Shown piece by piece: positions 6,701-15,257 of a stretch of DNA of 28,736 nt (position 1 is the first letter of the stretch; each line of letters opens with the position of its first letter). A program made the translations under genes and the position numbers. The stretch is from the IMG/VR virus record IMGVR_UViG_3300030329_004121, positions 1 to 28,736 of that record. One strand, given 5' to 3'. This DNA is from a virus. A model generated the notes under the pieces. That model saw nothing but the letters and a program-made list of their open reading frames with translations. It made no database searches and was not told the DNA's origin.

Positions 6701-9700
6701 AACCTTTACCAAATATTTCTATTGCTTTTACAGCGCCAGCAAATTTATTTAAATAATGGTCTATTAACGGTTGAGCATTAGGTGAAGGAAAAAAGCTTTT
6801 GTTAAATATTTTACCAGTAACACCTTCTGCAACCATTTCGTTATATATAGACTCAACCATAGCGTGTCCTGTAGGATTTTCAGTATCCATTAAAGGCTCG
6901 TTAGTTCCGTTTTTATTATTGTAAGCGGTCACTTTTCCATTATAAACTTCAACAAGATTAACTATATCGTCATGAACTAATTCTATTATTTGGTCAAAAG
7001 GCAAGCTTTTATCCATAGAGCTTTTTGCTAGTTCAAGAACTCTTGTTTTTAAATTGTAAGCAGAAGCAGTAACACTACCCATAGGTACGCTTTCATTTAA
7101 TTTAACTTCTATTCTTAATGCTTCGCCTAACACCTCTAAGTTAATATCAGCAAGACCACCTTTCTCTGTAGCGTATTTAACACCTAATTTTAAATATTTA
7201 GTTGGTAAGTTGTATGATTCTAACAAGTCTATTATTACCTGCTCTAACGCATGTCCTTTTGATTGAAATTTACCATATTTATTAAAATAAATACCAACAC
7301 CATTATCACCATAATAATCGTTAACTTGTTTTTTAACAGTCACACTAAATTTTACAGCATCAAAACTTACTTGCTCGTTTTGTATATTTTTTGCAGTATC
7401 AGATATTTGTCTAAGTTTAGCTTCTAAAACTGCTTCTATATTACCAGAATTTGATTCTATATACTTGTCTATAGCTGTATCAGCTTTTCTTTTAGCTATA
7501 CGTCTTAATAAAGCGGTTCTTCTTTCTCTTAAAACACCTGGTTTACCTTGTAAAAAGTATTTTATAAAGTCTGGTTTACTAGCCTTGTTACTAAAAGTAT
7601 CTTTTCTATAGTTACTAACCACACCAGTAACAGGATCTATATTTTTATAATCTTTTCTACCAGTTTTTTCTTGTTTAAAAAATGGTTTATAAGCCTTTCT
7701 TATAGTAGCAATACCTAATCCGTCTACTATTTCCTGAAATTCATTCCGTATAAATTTTTCGTATTCAACACTTGGTTTTGGATCACCTTCTTTTTTACCA
7801 GTCTTAGGGTTTATTTGTTTTTCAATTTTACCTACAGCATTATCAAGTTTTTTACGTATGTCACTCAATATAAGTTTTTCCATACGTACCTCTAAATCAG
7901 AAGGGTTTTGTTCTATTAAAGCTTCTACTTCAGCGATTATTTCAGCGTCAACCAAACCATCTTCAAGTTCAATATCAAAATTATTTAACTTTCTAAGTTT
8001 AACATCTTTTTGATCTACTTGAGTTGTTTCAGTTGGTGTTGTATCTTCTATTTCTCTAGCCTCTTTAGTGTCTATAGCGGTTGTTTTCTTTTCTTTTTCG
8101 GCTTTAATAGCTAATTCTTTAGCCGCAACCATTTTACCAAAATTAGCGTTAGCAAATATAAATTCACCAAAACCTTCTGGGCCTACAATTGATCCATCTG
8201 CTCGTTTAGCATTAGGATCAAAATTAACTAATCTATCTTTAACGGCTTTTATATTTTCACGAGCCATATCAGATGATGTAGATCTGCTTTTAATATACGC
8301 TTCTATAACAGGCGCTAAGTTACCTTTTGTATCTAAAATTCTTTCAACACCAGCTTGCTTAGCTAATCTAGGATCATTAAGAATAGCGTAATAGTCTTCT
8401 TGCGTTTTTACATTATCTGGTATAAGTTTGTTTATAGCTTCTAGAGGTGTTGATCTTGACTGTCTTTGACCCTCAGCACCTGGGTCTACTTTAGCAAACT
8501 CTTTAGCTCTTTCTGTAACTTTACCTGTTTTTTTGATTGTTAAAGAATAATCTTTTACAAAATTATAGGCTTGTCTTGCGTTACTAAATTCTTTTCTGTA
8601 TAAAAAACTTTGTTCTCCAAAATAACCTGCAGAGCTTAACTGCCTTAGTATTTCTTCAAAAGAATTTTTTATTTTACCAAAAACACCTTCGTTAAATTTA
8701 ACTCCACCATCTATTATTTCGTCGGAAAAAGCAGTGTATAACTCTTCAGTTGTAAATACTTCGTCACCAGTTATACTATAAGAGTTTTCTAATCTGTTTA
8801 ATACAGCTTCTTTATCTCTTTTACTAAGTAAGTTTAAAAAATTTTCATTAAGTCTTTTTTTAGCCTCAGAGTCTAACTTGCTAAAAGATCTACCAATAAT
8901 ACCATGTAACAACTCGTGAGAACCAACTCCTATGGCTCCAGCTTCTCTTGCGGTTTGCATGTTAACAAAATATGTTTTACCATCATCAGATATGTGGCCA
9001 TCAACATTCAGAGCTTCTTTGTATTTTTTTGATCCTTTTCTACCAAACAAAGCCGCATATTGCTCTTTAGTTTCAAACAACTCTTGTTTTAGACCAACTT
9101 TTTCTCCTTCTTCTTTTGCTACTTCAAGTCCAGTTTGTAATAACTGTTCTTTAGCGGATTCATTAATTAACTCTACTTGTTCTGCTATTCTTTTATTTTC
9201 GTTATTTAAACTTCTAAGAATATAACCAGCATCTTTACTTGTTATTTGATTATCTTGTAAGCGTTTTTGTAGATTTTGTATATCAGAGTCATTTTGATCT
9301 TTTTGATTCATAAGATCTATTAAAGATGATTGTTGATCTTCGTTTAAAATATCAGCAATTTTTCTTTTATTTAAAACAAAATCTTTAATTTTTTGTTCTA
9401 TTTTTTTTATTTGTAAACCAAGTATTTTTTGATCTTTTTTGTTTGTAGTTTTATTTTTTGCAAAACTAAATTCTGCATAATCATTAACTAAATTATTAAA
9501 CTCTTTAACACTAGCTTTGTCACTTCTCAAAGCTCTATTTACAATACTACCTCCAGCTGACATTGTAGTACCACCAATAAAACCATTTAAATAAGCTTCT
9601 ATACCTTTTTCACTAAAAACACCATCTATAAAAGCTTTTGCTAAATCTAAACCGTCTTTACCATCTGCTTTAGCTATATTAACTTCTTCAACGCCACTTT

Positions 9701-10694
9701 GTCCTATTTCAGTTAAACCTTCTTTGTTACCAGTTATTAATAATTTAGCAGCAGTGTTTTTAGCTCCTTTGCCTAATATATAATTACTTATACCTCTAAA
9801 ACCTACATATTCAAAAGAGCTAGCAACCAATCCTAGCGTAGCTGGAACTGCAAGCTCTTCTTGTCTATTATCAAAAAGTTTTTTTATAGCATCAGGATCG
9901 TCTTTACCATAAATATTTTCAGCTTTTCTTCGATTATAATCTGTAATCATTGGTGCTGTTATTTGAAAAGGTATTGATGTGCCGTATGTAAGCATTGCTG
10001 GTACTACAGTTTCAACTGTTGAAGCGCCCGCATTAAATATACCACCTATAAGATCTGAAGCATCACCTTGTTTTATACCTTTAACTATGCCTTCACCGGT
10101 GTCTTTTCTAAAGTATTTATCAGATATTTCTAATTTTTTTATAGTTTCTACTATTTTTTCATTTGCTTTTTGCTCTGCTAAACCAGCCGAACTAGATTTA
10201 TAACCTTCTAAATATTTTATCCTATCAGCATTTGTTTTAAAACCTGTTGGATCACCTGATGGTTCTTCGTAAGTAGCATTAGGATCTAAAGTTTTTAAAT
10301 ACTTTAACTCTTCTTCGTCGTATAAATCATCATAACGAACACTTTTATAAGCTTGTCTTATAGCGTTTGGTATGTCGTACATAAAAGTATTCATTCCTCT
10401 ACGTAGCATTTCAGGACCCACATTACTCAAAACCTCTGCTGTTTCTTTTTGCTCTTCAGGATCAGTAATTAAATCTTTCATTATTTTAACACCGCTATCA
10501 AATAACAAGCCTAACTTTACATTAATATTAGGCGCGGCTTCAAAAGCAGTTTGTCTAGCTGTATCTTCAATATCTATTTCTTTCAACCCTTTTTGCTTCA
10601 TAGTATCTAAGTATGAATCAAAATCCATATTATACTTAGTTGCAGCATTTTGCAAGTCTTCATTAGAGTATCTTGTGCCGTTTAATTCAAACAT
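3756..10694 (-). CDS. Giant polyvalent internal virion protein with peptidase-, nuclease- and HAD-like domains (2312 aa)
   Basis: The N-terminus (1-130) is polar. About 213-395 is partly hydrophobic, and 400-560 is Lys/Glu/Gln-rich and probably coiled coil. A zinc-peptidase motif HELLH lies at 593-597, with EELYTAF about 60 residues later as possible third ligand. A PD-(D/E)XK-like site is suggested by E1151, D1183 in GGLADI and E1196-V-K1198. A HAD-like domain begins with DFDDT at 1459-1463, followed by TARPP and a FADDALQN motif. From about 1664 (FFIPPSHEDF) a long helical region follows, with a hydrophobic stretch at about 2097-2120. Multi-enzyme proteins of this type are known as phage polyvalent proteins and are thought to be injected with DNA. 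It follows two internal-core-like genes. Motif assignments are by eye; no activity is proven. Confidence 0.85.
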   Translation of the reverse strand: MFELNGTRYSNEDLQNAATKYNMDFDSYLDTMKQKGLKEIDIEDTARQTAFEAAPNINVKLGLLFDSGVKIMKDLITDPEEQKETAEVLSNVGPEMLRRGMNTFMYDIPNAIRQAYKSVRYDDLYDEEELKYLKTLDPNATYEEPSGDPTGFKTNADRIKYLEGYKSSSAGLAEQKANEKIVETIKKLEISDKYFRKDTGEGIVKGIKQGDASDLIGGIFNAGASTVETVVPAMLTYGTSIPFQITAPMITDYNRRKAENIYGKDDPDAIKKLFDNRQEELAVPATLGLVASSFEYVGFRGISNYILGKGAKNTAAKLLITGNKEGLTEIGQSGVEEVNIAKADGKDGLDLAKAFIDGVFSEKGIEAYLNGFIGGTTMSAGGSIVNRALRSDKASVKEFNNLVNDYAEFSFAKNKTTNKKDQKILGLQIKKIEQKIKDFVLNKRKIADILNEDQQSSLIDLMNQKDQNDSDIQNLQKRLQDNQITSKDAGYILRSLNNENKRIAEQVELINESAKEQLLQTGLEVAKEEGEKVGLKQELFETKEQYAALFGRKGSKKYKEALNVDGHISDDGKTYFVNMQTAREAGAIGVGSHELLHGIIGRSFSKLDSEAKKRLNENFLNLLSKRDKEAVLNRLENSYSITGDEVFTTEELYTAFSDEIIDGGVKFNEGVFGKIKNSFEEILRQLSSAGYFGEQSFLYRKEFSNARQAYNFVKDYSLTIKKTGKVTERAKEFAKVDPGAEGQRQSRSTPLEAINKLIPDNVKTQEDYYAILNDPRLAKQAGVERILDTKGNLAPVIEAYIKSRSTSSDMARENIKAVKDRLVNFDPNAKRADGSIVGPEGFGEFIFANANFGKMVAAKELAIKAEKEKKTTAIDTKEAREIEDTTPTETTQVDQKDVKLRKLNNFDIELEDGLVDAEIIAEVEALIEQNPSDLEVRMEKLILSDIRKKLDNAVGKIEKQINPKTGKKEGDPKPSVEYEKFIRNEFQEIVDGLGIATIRKAYKPFFKQEKTGRKDYKNIDPVTGVVSNYRKDTFSNKASKPDFIKYFLQGKPGVLRERRTALLRRIAKRKADTAIDKYIESNSGNIEAVLEAKLRQISDTAKNIQNEQVSFDAVKFSVTVKKQVNDYYGDNGVGIYFNKYGKFQSKGHALEQVIIDLLESYNLPTKYLKLGVKYATEKGGLADINLEVLGEALRIEVKLNESVPMGSVTASAYNLKTRVLELAKSSMDKSLPFDQIIELVHDDIVNLVEVYNGKVTAYNNKNGTNEPLMDTENPTGHAMVESIYNEMVAEGVTGKIFNKSFFPSPNAQPLIDHYLNKFAGAVKAIEIFGKGLYSFVPNSVLGPNVPYILNMARIETHVRVFNSGAKDTMADRTSNVKVMRKGKMQNDRYVRFTLQFQNKMLKNSLKTPKKAVSLTRKEDMLLNLVVPTKENLQGSLVLDKSIRFSRSAKNPSKGITVLDFDDTLATTESLVKYTKPDGETGTLNAEQYASTYESLLDQGYTFDFSDFNKVVKGKLAPLFNKAMKLQGKFGPENMFVLTARPPRAQKAIFDFLKANGLNIPLKNITGLGNSTSEAKALWIANKVGEGYNDFYFADDALQNVQAVKNMLDQFDVKSKVQQARVKFSQTLDKGFNDILQDVTGIKSEKRYSQAKARKRGEGKGKFRFFIPPSHEDFAGLLYNFMGSGRLGNKHRDFFEKALLKPLNRAYTELNEARQAIANDYKSLIRQFPEMRKKLTKKTPDGDYYYSDAVRVYLWNKAGFDIPGMSETDIKELTDLVTSDIELQAFAESIGIISKQEQGYVEPSEHWETGDIRTDLADATGRVGRKQFFGEFIENSDIIFSKENLNKIEAAYGRDFREALEDIIYRTKNGTNRTVGKNRTVNKFLDYLNGSIGATMFFNARSAVLQTISTVNFINFGDNNIFKAAKAFANQKQFWQDFSMIFNSDMLKQRRAGTAFDVNAAELSTAVAKSKEPVRAAIRHLLQIGFLPTQIADSFAISLGGSAMYRNRLNTYLKQGLSQKEAETKAFNDFQEVAESTQQSARPDKISQEQASPLGRMILAFQNTPSQYVRLIKKAGLDLINRRKTPPYKNQVNSDMSNVSKIIYYGAVQNVIFYGLQTALFAMMFDDDEQDEEFFSKKRDRIISGSIDTILRGMGVGGAIVSTIKNTAKKWAEQQGKGWGKEDNALMMEMLQLSPPIGIKARKLSSAEKTYDYNKKVIKEMETFDIDNPIWGAVGNAVEATTNIPLARLHRKVTNLRQAANSENEWWQRLAMALGWSQWDVGVKNEEVEKVKESIKKQKSNRKSKGFKNFKFK

Positions 10695-10695
10695 A

Positions 10696-12009
10696 TTAAT
10701 TATTTGGGTTTAAAGGATCTTCACCAGAAGTTTCTGTTAAAAAATTAGACCAACCATCAGCTACTGCTAATTCGTTAAATGACATAGCCGAACTCTTATC
10801 AATTTCTTTAGTATTTACATTGTAAACATAATATTTACCTTTTTGATATTTAAATTTCATACCTGTTGGTGATGCAAAAGTTTCACCTTCACTAGGCGTT
10901 TGTAGTTTATTTATAAAAGGTACAAATGAATTATTAAAATCTTGAGCGTTAAAAGTTTGTCCGCCTATAATAAAATTAGCTGCTCTAACACTTTGTTGTT
11001 GTTGTTGTTGTGTATTAAAAACATTTCTACCTTTATCATGATAGTAGTTAGCGACATCAGTATGATACTCTGCTATCATATTAGCTAGTAAATTACTATT
11101 TTCTTTTTTATCCATCCAACTAATATCTGAGCCTTTTGGTATTTCTTGATAAAACTTTTTATCTAAATAACCATTATCCCACATAGCTTCAAATGACTGA
11201 TTACCAGATAATATTGGATTTCCATCTTTATCTTTTCCTAAAACATATTGATTATCACCAGTTAAATCTGTTTTAGCCATTACTTGTATGCCTCTGGTAC
11301 CAGATTGTTGTAGTTCGTAAACAAAAGCATTTTTTATATCGTCTCTAAAAAAATTTTTACCTTGCTCTCCTATTCTCGTGGCATTTGAAAAAGCTTGTAA
11401 AGCGTTAGCTTCGGTTTTATATTGTCTAGTGTTCCACTTACCTACAACATCTTTATACTTATCATATTTACCTTTACTAGTAAAACCAATATCACCATTA
11501 CTTTCTATACTAAAATTACTATTATTAGTATACATGTAAGTATATTTATCGTCATCTTTTAAATCTACAATTTGACCTTGATCATAAGCCGTGTTATATT
11601 GTATTTTATCGCTCATATAAGCATCTAGTTGTGCGTTTAAGTTTTGAAAAGAAAATTTAATTTCTTCCATTTGCTCTCTACAACCTTGATCTTTTGTTCT
11701 AGCAAAGCAGTCAGCGGCTTTAGCATATTCATCTTTTTTTGATCTAACAAAAGTACCAACCTGTTCTTTGTTAAAACCGTCTTCTAGCTTGTAGATATTA
11801 TCTATACCACCTAAATCATCTAAATAAGCATCTCTAATAGAGTTTCTTTTTTCTTGCTCTTGTATACCAGATATTACAGCGCCAGTAAGCCCTTGAGCAA
11901 ACGCAGTTCCACCAGCTGAGCTTAGCATAGCTTTTGATCTAGCTATATCTGCTTCACCTCTTATTAAGGCTGTATCAGGACCATATGATATTGATTGTTT
12001 TTTTGCCAT
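10696..12009 (-). CDS. Putative internal virion protein (437 aa)
   Basis: A soluble, Gln/Asn/Lys-rich protein with a short Ala/Gly-rich amphipathic segment at about 28-48 (SSAGGTAFAQGLTGAVISG) and no signal peptide. Residues about 85-130 are charged and helical and contain two Cys. A run of six Gln, encoded by six CAA codons, lies in the C-terminal third. No catalytic motif is visible. It sits between the Ala/Gln-rich 343-aa gene and the 2312-aa gene, with its stop one base before the latter's ATG. This three-gene order resembles the internal core cluster of T7-like podoviruses (gp14, gp15, gp16). The middle position would correspond to gp15, but only by position, not by visible similarity. 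ATG 12009 follows the leader AATAAATTAAT. Confidence 0.75.
   Translation of the reverse strand: MAKKQSISYGPDTALIRGEADIARSKAMLSSAGGTAFAQGLTGAVISGIQEQEKRNSIRDAYLDDLGGIDNIYKLEDGFNKEQVGTFVRSKKDEYAKAADCFARTKDQGCREQMEEIKFSFQNLNAQLDAYMSDKIQYNTAYDQGQIVDLKDDDKYTYMYTNNSNFSIESNGDIGFTSKGKYDKYKDVVGKWNTRQYKTEANALQAFSNATRIGEQGKNFFRDDIKNAFVYELQQSGTRGIQVMAKTDLTGDNQYVLGKDKDGNPILSGNQSFEAMWDNGYLDKKFYQEIPKGSDISWMDKKENSNLLANMIAEYHTDVANYYHDKGRNVFNTQQQQQQSVRAANFIIGGQTFNAQDFNNSFVPFINKLQTPSEGETFASPTGMKFKYQKGKYYVYNVNTKEIDKSSAMSFNELAVADGWSNFLTETSGEDPLNPNN
10993..11010 (-). repeat. CAA trinucleotide run encoding six glutamines
   Basis: Six consecutive CAA codons on the minus strand, read as TTG on the plus strand, encode Q6 between Asn-Thr and Ser-Val in the 437-aa protein. 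A pure codon repeat of this kind is prone to slippage, so length variation between related phages would be expected. It probably marks a flexible linker. Confidence 0.85.
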
Positions 12010-12024
12010 ATTAATTTATTGTTT

Positions 12025-13056
12025 TTACGCCGCTCCTATTGCAGCCATAGCAGCTGTTCCAGCTAAACTACCTATACCACCATATAAAGCTGCTTGAGCT
12101 CGTGCTCTAGCCATATTTGCTTGTGCTAATCTTTGTTGTGACATACCTAGTTGTGTCGCTGTTTGTCTATATTCTAAACCTCTAGCTCTTTCAGCACCAG
12201 CTAGTCTCATAGCTTCAGCTTGCGCTTCACCAGTTCTTTCTAATTGTTGTAATCTACCAGCTTCTTGAGCTCTTAACATGTTAATTCTAGATTCTTGAGC
12301 GCCAATACTAGCCCCAGCTTGTCTTGCAGCTATTTGACCTTGATTTGCCAACGCTTGTGCTAAACCAGCAATACCAGAGCCGCCTGCGGCAGCAGAAAAA
12401 CCTTGCATGATATTTGCTTGCTGCTGTCTAAACATATCTCGTTCAAACTCTGCTTGCTGTCTGTTTACTGTTAAATCTTCGTATACGTTTTCCATGCCAG
12501 TATATTGGTTTTCAACATCAGCATATAAATTACTAGTATCTAAATCTTTGTATTGTTGTAGTATTTTATCATACTCATCTTGAGCGGCTATTTGCTCGTT
12601 TTTTCTTCTAGTGCTACCAATTAAACCTTGCAGTATACCACCCACACCCTGCGCTGCACCCATCATTGCTTGTGGAGACATGTTTGCTGCATAGTCAATT
12701 CCGCTACCACCTGTACTAGACGCGCTAGGTATTTCCATTTTACTTGGCATCGCTTGCATGCTTCCTGCGCCTGCCGCACCTCCTATTTGTTGCATAGGTA
12801 AACTTACGCCAGCATAAGGTTGCACCTGTCCAAAAGTTTGAGTAGATGTCTGTGGTGATACCGCTTGTTGTGGAACAACTTGTGACGTGGGTGATTGTAG
12901 GTTAAACATATCAAAACCAAAAAAGTTGCTAGCACCTTGATCTTCGTAAAATCTAAAATTACTTGGGGTTTCTGAGCTTCCATATGGATTATATGTAGCT
13001 TTATCAAAACCAAAACCATAAGCGGGGAAATTTGGATTATTTATTCCGTTTGCCAT
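12025..13056 (-). CDS. Ala/Gln/Gly-rich internal core protein, T7 gp14-like by composition and position (343 aa)
   Basis: The N-terminal 150 residues are low-complexity and rich in Pro, Gln, Ser and Phe/Tyr. From about 150 the chain becomes helical: LQQYKDLDTSNLYADVENQY, then DLTVNRQQAEFERDMFRQQQ, then an Ala/Gly/Gln-rich amphipathic stretch, ending in a small hydrophobic Gly/Ala tail (GGIGSLAGTAAMAAIGAA). This is typical of podovirus internal core proteins that leave the capsid and insert into the host envelope to form a DNA conduit. The DTSNxYAD...DLTVN block is familiar to me from marine phage structural proteins. It lies upstream of the 437-aa and 2312-aa genes, in the order expected for an internal core set. 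ATG 13056 is preceded by an A-rich leader. Confidence 0.8.
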   Translation of the reverse strand: MANGINNPNFPAYGFGFDKATYNPYGSSETPSNFRFYEDQGASNFFGFDMFNLQSPTSQVVPQQAVSPQTSTQTFGQVQPYAGVSLPMQQIGGAAGAGSMQAMPSKMEIPSASSTGGSGIDYAANMSPQAMMGAAQGVGGILQGLIGSTRRKNEQIAAQDEYDKILQQYKDLDTSNLYADVENQYTGMENVYEDLTVNRQQAEFERDMFRQQQANIMQGFSAAAGGSGIAGLAQALANQGQIAARQAGASIGAQESRINMLRAQEAGRLQQLERTGEAQAEAMRLAGAERARGLEYRQTATQLGMSQQRLAQANMARARAQAALYGGIGSLAGTAAMAAIGAA

Positions 13057-13082
13057 ATTATTCTTTTTATTTATTTATTATC

Positions 13083-13096
13083 ACAGTTTTCACTGT
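13083..13096. other. Small inverted repeat in a 50-bp intergenic gap
   Basis: A 5-bp stem (ACAGT/ACTGT) closes a four-base loop, read as GAAA on the transcribed minus strand. It lies between the 712-aa and 343-aa genes. On the minus strand no U-run follows, so it is not a normal terminator for these genes. It could be a weak processing site or chance. Confidence 0.3.
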
Positions 13097-13106
13097 TTTT
13101 TTACTT

Positions 13107-15245
13107 TTATGTAGTAGATAGTAGTTTTTCTAAATCAAAATATAAAGTTTGATTAGAGGTACCAGCACTTACTATTTCTATATTACCAGTTATAGTTGCT
13201 ACTTGCCCAGCGTTTGCGTATGTTAAAGTAACACCATTTTCTAATGTTTGAGCAGCGCTCAACTCTATGTTACCAGCACCACTAGTAACACTTCTACTAT
13301 TTATAGTTGGATCTTCTACTGATGGATCTATACCTATACCGCTAACAGTGGTTGTTCCTGGTAAAACACCATTTACAGAGGCAACTGGAACTGTTGTGCT
13401 ATTACTAACCACTGAAGTTGTTGTTGTTGTTACATCTGTTAGCTCTATTTTAAGATCAGTAAATCTTAAATCATAACCATAATTTAAAAAAGCTTTATTT
13501 AAACCATAACCTATAACATTAATTGTGTCTCCACCAAGAGCAAGCGCTTGCTGTTTATTGAAAATAATATTACCAGGTTGTACTGTTACTTCACCTTTTA
13601 CAATAGTTGGTGTTTGATTATTAGTATCTAAACCTGGAACAGCGTCTAGCACTATTGTTTCTTCATTTTCGTAACCTTCGTTTATTACAATTGTGTTTTC
13701 ATAATTAGTAATAAAAGAATCTGAAGTTACATTTGTACCAGGTAATATTTTATCTCCAAGAGAAAGACTATTTATATTATCAACTGGCCATCTTTTATTT
13801 TTTCTATTACTAAAACTTAAAGTAACACCTTCTCTAAGCCCTATGTTTTGAGACATTGAAAATTCAGAAGTATTATCACCATCTGGATTTAAAGCTACTA
13901 CAGTTGTTTCACTTCTATTACATTTTGGTGTAAACGTTAACGATAAACCATCGCTAAGCGCAACCGCTTCAGACATACTAAACTCTTTAACATTATCTGA
14001 ATCTGGATTTAACTCAGCAACAGTTACTACGGTTCTATTAAGAAAATGATTTACATCAGCATCATCACCAGCTGTAATTCGATCTCCTACAGCCATTTTT
14101 GTGTCAACATTATTATCCATAACTACTTTTACACCACTAGTAACAGCTCCATCAACAGTATCAGTAGTAGTTGAAGCTGTAATTTTATCACCAACAGCCA
14201 TAATATCAGCTACAGCATCGGCTACAACAACTTTAACAACACTACCACCACCAGTTATAGCAGGACTAGCTGTAGTAGTACCCGTTACCGTAGGAAATAC
14301 ATCTTCTCCTGGTAAATTTTCTGGATTACTACTTACAGTTAAAGAAGATATAGAAACTAAATCTTGTATTGTTGGTTGTTTAATAATTTTGTAAGCACTA
14401 GCTGCATTTGCAGTTGCAGTAATTGAAAAGGCAGCACTTTGTCTAGCAGCATTATTATCAGTGTCAATAGTTGTAGTAGAAAAAGTACCACTTAATGTAG
14501 AATTTGGAGAATATCCTTGTAGTGTTAATGTTATAGTGTCATATTGATATATAACTTTTTGCATCATTAGTGAGTTAGAACCTGTAGATGAATTTATATC
14601 TACAGTGTCATCTAAAAATCTAACTTCTTTGTACTCCGCGTGAGCAGTACCAGGTTTTGCGTATAAAAAAATATCATAAGTATCATCAGTTCCTGTTACA
14701 GCTGGAAAAGTAATAGATCCTCTATAAACATTACTAATAATAGAAGTTTCTAATTTTGATTTTGCAGTCTGAAAAGATTTTGTTTGAAAATTATAATAAT
14801 TTCCAGTTGTAGCATCTTTTACTTCTAAAATAAACTCACTACCTTTGTCACCAGATATATTAAAAACTCTTTCTTCACCGCTTGCTGGTAAATTAGACAA
14901 ATCTATATCAAAACTTTTTATCACCATATTTTGTTTATTTCTCATAGCTTGATTGTGATCTATTCCAGCCATATAACCAGTTATGTTTGAAAAAACATGA
15001 GTATGATAACCTTCTAAGCCTACCGACTGTCCGTACTCTAAAGCAGACTGTAAAGTTCTAAATAAAGGAACTTCATTAATAAAAGTTAAAATATTTGGCA
15101 ACCTTGCAGCACCTTGAGAGGTATTTGACACAACGTTTTGATTAGCCATTTGCTGAGCCGCTGACTGCGTAGTAGTTCTTGTAGTTGTTGTTTGTGTAGT
15201 TGTTCTTCTTCTAGCACCTGAAGAACCTCCGTAGTGATATGTCAT
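13107..15245 (-). CDS. Thr-rich repeat-containing structural protein, fibre or decoration type (712 aa)
   Basis: The N-terminus is basic and Thr/Gln-rich (ARRRTTTQTTTTRTTTQ), followed by a compact segment with GLEGYHTHVFSNITGYMAG at about 75-95, a block I recall from structural proteins of marine phages. The remaining 600 residues are beta-rich, Thr/Ser/Val/Asp-rich and contain related modules. One pair shares LNPDxDNxxEFSMS and the following GLSLTF/GVTLSF strand; another pair shares VKVV...MAVGDxIT. Such strand-rich repeats are usual in tail fibres, head fibres and decoration proteins. It lies between the 129-aa gene and the internal core genes. No chaperone domain, catalytic site or signal peptide is seen. 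A virion surface role is inference from composition and place. ATG 15245 follows AAAAAATAAATT. Confidence 0.75.
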   Translation of the reverse strand: MTYHYGGSSGARRRTTTQTTTTRTTTQSAAQQMANQNVVSNTSQGAARLPNILTFINEVPLFRTLQSALEYGQSVGLEGYHTHVFSNITGYMAGIDHNQAMRNKQNMVIKSFDIDLSNLPASGEERVFNISGDKGSEFILEVKDATTGNYYNFQTKSFQTAKSKLETSIISNVYRGSITFPAVTGTDDTYDIFLYAKPGTAHAEYKEVRFLDDTVDINSSTGSNSLMMQKVIYQYDTITLTLQGYSPNSTLSGTFSTTTIDTDNNAARQSAAFSITATANAASAYKIIKQPTIQDLVSISSLTVSSNPENLPGEDVFPTVTGTTTASPAITGGGSVVKVVVADAVADIMAVGDKITASTTTDTVDGAVTSGVKVVMDNNVDTKMAVGDRITAGDDADVNHFLNRTVVTVAELNPDSDNVKEFSMSEAVALSDGLSLTFTPKCNRSETTVVALNPDGDNTSEFSMSQNIGLREGVTLSFSNRKNKRWPVDNINSLSLGDKILPGTNVTSDSFITNYENTIVINEGYENEETIVLDAVPGLDTNNQTPTIVKGEVTVQPGNIIFNKQQALALGGDTINVIGYGLNKAFLNYGYDLRFTDLKIELTDVTTTTTSVVSNSTTVPVASVNGVLPGTTTVSGIGIDPSVEDPTINSRSVTSGAGNIELSAAQTLENGVTLTYANAGQVATITGNIEIVSAGTSNQTLYFDLEKLLSTT
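13805..14040 (-). repeat. Tandem protein module pair inside the 712-aa structural protein
   Basis: Two adjacent stretches of the 712-aa protein encode related segments: ...LNPDSDNVKEFSMSEAV... and ...LNPDGDNTSEFSMSQNI..., each followed by a short beta strand (GLSLTF, GVTLSF). The spacing is about 40 residues. This points to duplication of a beta-rich module. Boundaries are approximate. Confidence 0.6.
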
Positions 15246-15257
15246 AATTTATTTTTT

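Noticed and set aside
4147-10713. Several plus-strand open frames of 70-113 codons opposite the 2312-aa gene
   Set aside because: All are antisense to a long continuous gene with coherent domains and show the Ser/Leu/Phe-rich composition of antisense frames in AT-rich DNA; none has a suitable leader or recognisable domain.
12804-13019. Minus-strand open frame of 71 codons inside the 343-aa gene
   Set aside because: It is fully contained in the 343-aa gene in another frame, rich in His/Leu, with no leader of its own. An alternative-frame product is not needed.
13083-13104. Inverted repeat followed by a T-run on the plus strand, resembling a terminator
   Set aside because: The T-run follows the stem only on the plus strand, where no gene exists. 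On the transcribed strand there is no U-tract, and the stem is only 5 bp.
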